A stretch of 16,820 nt of DNA from SCUN01 sp964355365. Its GTDB lineage: Bacteria; Acidobacteriota; Vicinamibacteria; Vicinamibacterales; SCN-69-37. This document shows positions 14,570 through 16,820 of this stretch, in pieces. Under the pieces are notes generated by a model. That model was not told where the DNA came from. It saw nothing but the letters and a program-made list of their open reading frames with translations, and made no database searches. Numbering within the stretch: position 1 is the first letter of the stretch; each line of letters opens with the position of its first letter. Location: NCBI GenBank assembly GCA_964355365.1, contig CAYHEX010000055.1, forward strand, positions 1 through 16,820. The letters are read 5' to 3'. A program made the position numbers and the translations under genes.

Positions 14570-16689
14570 GATGCAAACACGCGGATTCTGGCGTCGACGA
14601 TGTGACAGCCCTGTCCCTTGGCCTTCACGATCACGGGGTTGAGATCGAGTTCAAGGATCTCGGGCACCGCCCGGGCGAGCGCCGAGATGCGCGCGAGCAG
14701 GTCGCCCAGTGCGTCGAGATCCGCTTCCGGTTTGCCGCGATGCGCCGCCAGCAATCGGCTCGCGCGCGTCTCGCCGATCAACTCGGTGACGTCGCGGCCC
14801 ACGAGCGGCGCGAGGCGGAAGTGCATGTCACCGAGCACCTCCACATCCGTCCCGCCCAATCCGAATCCGATGATCGGTCCGAACAGTCGATCGTGCACGA
14901 CGCCGATCATGGTTTCGACGCCGCCGTTCAGCATGGGCTGGATGGAGATTCCGTCGAAAGGCACGCCGTGACGGCGCGCCAACTCTGACAGGGTTGCGAA
15001 GGCCGCGCTCACCGCATCGGCGTCGTCCAGATTCAGCAGCACGCCACCGAGATCGCTCTTATGCGTCACGGTGCTCGACACCAACTTGGCGACCACCGGG
15101 AAACCCATCGCCTCGGCGGCTTCCACGGCGATCGCGTTCGTCTTCGCAAACGCCGTGGGCGCCAGCGTCACGCCGTAGGCCGCGAGCACGCGGCGCATCT
15201 CCTCTTCGCTGAGCCAGGATTCGCCGCGCGACGCCAGCACGGACTGGCACACGGCGCGCGCCGCGGTGGCGCTGACGTCAGCAAACTCGCGCGGCATACC
15301 GAGCGGCGTCTCGCGCCAGTGCGCATACGACACGACTTTGCCGAGTGCGCGCGCGGCGTTCTCGGGAAACTCGTAGACCGGAATCTGCTCGCCGTTGAAC
15401 TCGAGACGATCGAGCGTGTCGCCGGCCATCAGACACGCCACGATCGGCTTGCCCGTGGCGCCGGCCGCGCGCGCTGACACGATGCCGCGACCGACCGCGT
15501 CGAGGACGGCTTTCGCGCCGGAGGGGTCCACCGGCGTGTAGAGGATGATCAGCGCATCGGTTTCGCCCGCTCGCAGAACCGTATCAATCGTCCGTTCGTA
15601 TTCGTCCGGACCTGCCGAGGCAATCATGTCGACCGGGTTGGCCACCGACGGCACGGCCGGCAGCAGCGCCTGCAGGCGCGCGCGCGTGAACTCGCTGAAT
15701 CGCACCACCGACAAGCCGGCGGCTTCGCACGCGTCGGCCGCCAGAATGCCCGGGCCGCCCGCGTTGGTCACGATCGCGACGCGACCGCCGCGAGGCAGCG
15801 GCTGCGCCGACAAAAGCGCGGCGAGGTCGAACATCTCGTCGATCGTGTCGGCGCGGATCACGCCGGTTTGATGAAACAGCGCCTGCACGGTGGTGTCACT
15901 CGCCGCGAGCGCAGCCGTGTGGCTGCCGGCCGCGCGCGATCCGGCCTTCGTGCGACCGGCTTTGACCGCAATGATCGGCTTCTGCCGGCCGATGCGCCGC
16001 GCGAGATTCGCGAATCGGCGCGGATTGCCGAACGACTCGAGATACAGCGCGATCACCTTCGTCGCGTCGTCGGTTTCCCAGTATTCGAGAAGGTCATTGC
16101 TCGAGACATCGGCCTTGTTGCCGACGCTGACGAAACTGGACAGCCCGACATGCCGCCGCGTGGCCAGCGACAGGATCACCATGCCCAGCGCGCCGCTCTG
16201 CGAAGACAGTGCGAGGCCTCCGGGCGGCGGGAAAATCGGCGAGAACGACCCGTTCATCGGCGCGTCCGCTTCCGCGTTGAGCACGCCCATGCAGTTCGGG
16301 CCGACCATGCGCATGCCGGCCTTACGCACCGCCGCGACCAGCTGGTCCTGCAGCGCCAGCCCCTCGGCGCCAGCCTCGGCGTAACCCGCGGTGATGACCA
16401 CCAGGGCCTTCACGCCCGCCGCCGCGCAGTCCTCGACCACCGCGGCCACCAACGGCCGCGGCACGGCGATCACGGCCAGGTCAACAGGCCCGGGGACGTC
16501 TCGCAGCGACTTGAACCCGGGGTAGCCCTCGACGGCAGCGCCGTCCCGGTTGATGGGGAAAATGCCTCCGCGAAATTTCGCAGCCAGCAGGCAATCGAAG
16601 ATCCTGCGGCCGATGCCGGAGCGATTCTGGGAGACGCCGACAACGGCGACAGAGCGGGGACGGAAGAGCGGTGTGAGGGTGGGTTCCAT
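14566..16689 (-). CDS. ADP-forming acyl-CoA synthetase (acetate-CoA ligase), fused alpha-beta
   Basis: This 707-residue enzyme of the NDP-forming acyl-CoA synthetase superfamily interconverts acyl-CoA, ADP and phosphate with the free acid, ATP and CoA. Domain order: CoA-binding Rossmann domain (SVAVVGVSQNRSGIGRRIF, 13-31), ligase-CoA domain (VGPNCMGVLN, SSQSGALGM), the phospho-histidine loop AAGSHTAALA with H257, a second flavodoxin-like half (VAIVTNAGGPGILAADACEA), and a C-terminal ATP-grasp domain (about 490-707, with AKLVSSTVTHKSDLGGV, IGFGLGGTDVEVLGD, LDLNPVIV). All domains are present, so it should be active; acetate, branched-chain and aryl acids are all possible substrates. ATG 16689 is chosen because upstream codons come from the 8-base repeat and are not protein-like. 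No clear Shine-Dalgarno precedes it. Confidence 0.93.
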   Translation of the reverse strand: MEPTLTPLFRPRSVAVVGVSQNRSGIGRRIFDCLLAAKFRGGIFPINRDGAAVEGYPGFKSLRDVPGPVDLAVIAVPRPLVAAVVEDCAAAGVKALVVITAGYAEAGAEGLALQDQLVAAVRKAGMRMVGPNCMGVLNAEADAPMNGSFSPIFPPPGGLALSSQSGALGMVILSLATRRHVGLSSFVSVGNKADVSSNDLLEYWETDDATKVIALYLESFGNPRRFANLARRIGRQKPIIAVKAGRTKAGSRAAGSHTAALAASDTTVQALFHQTGVIRADTIDEMFDLAALLSAQPLPRGGRVAIVTNAGGPGILAADACEAAGLSVVRFSEFTRARLQALLPAVPSVANPVDMIASAGPDEYERTIDTVLRAGETDALIILYTPVDPSGAKAVLDAVGRGIVSARAAGATGKPIVACLMAGDTLDRLEFNGEQIPVYEFPENAARALGKVVSYAHWRETPLGMPREFADVSATAARAVCQSVLASRGESWLSEEEMRRVLAAYGVTLAPTAFAKTNAIAVEAAEAMGFPVVAKLVSSTVTHKSDLGGVLLNLDDADAVSAAFATLSELARRHGVPFDGISIQPMLNGGVETMIGVVHDRLFGPIIGFGLGGTDVEVLGDMHFRLAPLVGRDVTELIGETRASRLLAAHRGKPEADLDALGDLLARISALARAVPEILELDLNPVIVKAKGQGCHIVDARIRVFAS

Positions 16690-16693
16690 GGCA

Positions 16694-16707
16694 GGGGTCA
16701 CAACCCC
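16694..16707 (-). promoter_or_regulatory. Small hairpin in the leader of the acyl-CoA synthetase gene
   Basis: GGGGT and ACCCC pair around a 4-base loop, ending only 4 bases before the ATG. In RNA it would cover the place where a ribosome binding site belongs, so it may influence initiation. It is short and GC-rich, so chance is possible. Confidence 0.3.
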
Positions 16708-16715
16708 ATAGTGAG

Positions 16716-16732
16716 TGCAAGGCGGCTGCCAA
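16716..16732 (-). promoter_or_regulatory. Candidate sigma-54 (-24/-12) promoter of the acyl-CoA synthetase operon
   Basis: The minus strand reads TTGGCAGCCGCCTTGCA. It has the invariant GG and GC dinucleotides with exactly 10 bases between them, a TGGCA -24 box and a complete TTGCA -12 box. Transcription would start near 16705, leaving a leader of about 16 bases before the ATG at 16689. No enhancer-binding site is recognisable upstream, where the 8-base array begins. Confidence 0.5.
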
Positions 16733-16733
16733 A

Positions 16734-16820
16734 GGCAATGGGGCAATGGGGCAATGGGGCAATGAGGCAATGAGGCAATGAGGCAATGAGGCAATGAGGC
16801 AATGAGGCAATGAGGCAATG
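16734..16820. repeat. Tandem 8-base repeat array, running off the window end
   Basis: Three units of GGCAATGG are followed by seven of GGCAATGA and a partial unit, with no other substitutions. The units fall in two blocks, which suggests local duplication of single units. The minus strand is open in one frame as repeated Pro-His-Cys-Leu-Ile-Ala-Ser-Leu, but this is an accident of the period and not a credible protein. The array continues beyond the window and is related to the inverted cluster at 5181-5240. Confidence 0.95.

Noticed and set aside
13908..14576. Long frame fused ahead of the pyrophosphatase
   Set aside because: It is the HypB gene read in a shifted frame; the Arg/Ala/Gln-rich product is typical of shadow frames in GC-rich DNA.
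16690..16818. Extension of the acyl-CoA synthetase with repeated PHCLIASL residues
   Set aside because: These codons are the 8-base repeat and promoter read through; the family N-terminus begins near MEPTLTPLFRPRSVAVVG.
16734..16820. CRISPR-like array at the window end
   Set aside because: The 8-base units abut directly with no spacers, and no cas gene is present.

Overview
The window looks like a chromosomal stretch of a GC-rich, Gram-negative acidobacterium, perhaps of the Vicinamibacteria type. Three things suggest this: a secreted VWFA-domain protein of the acidobacterial 'VWFA-related' type, several Sec-exported or lipoprotein envelope proteins, and a sigma-54-type response regulator with its kinase. 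The taxonomic call is inference from protein style, not from a marker gene. There is no sign of phage, insertion sequence, integrase or CRISPR. Coding density is high, and no gene-free stretch exceeds about 140 bases.

Layout. (1) 1-2545, plus strand: the 3' end of an NtrC-family regulator, a membrane histidine kinase overlapping it by one base, and a proline-rich exported protein. (2) 2549-3382, minus: a secreted TPR-like protein, convergent with region 1. (3) 3521-5170, plus: a VWFA protein, then an OmpA-family peptidoglycan-binding lipoprotein with a strong ribosome binding site. (4) 5181-5347: a hairpin-forming cluster of 8-base repeats, then tRNA-Thr(CGT). (5) 5378-7123, minus: a large exported protein with three DUF11/CARDB-like beta modules. 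(6) 7196-10449, plus: a two-gene glycyl radical unit, an activating enzyme overlapping a PFL-family enzyme by 4 bases, closed by a strong terminator that probably works in both directions. (7) 10528-10908, minus: a small exported protein. (8) 10955-11803, plus: an RlmA-type 23S rRNA methyltransferase. (9) 16689 down to 11813, minus: a probable five-gene transcription unit of fused ADP-forming acyl-CoA synthetase, HypB-type nickel GTPase, inorganic pyrophosphatase, a PA-IL-lectin-like secreted protein and a thioredoxin-fold-like secreted protein. The first three are linked by 4-base overlaps. The unit has a good -24/-12 (sigma-54) match upstream, and behind that an 8-base tandem array runs off the window end.

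Most interesting content. The glycyl radical enzyme has all catalytic residues. Around its active-site cysteine it resembles arylacetate decarboxylases, not pyruvate formate-lyase or the GCVEP eliminases, and nothing nearby names its substrate. The acyl-CoA synthetase/HypB/pyrophosphatase trio has no hydrogenase partner in view, and its HypB has an altered P-loop. The same 8-base repeat family occurs at two sites about 11.5 kb apart.
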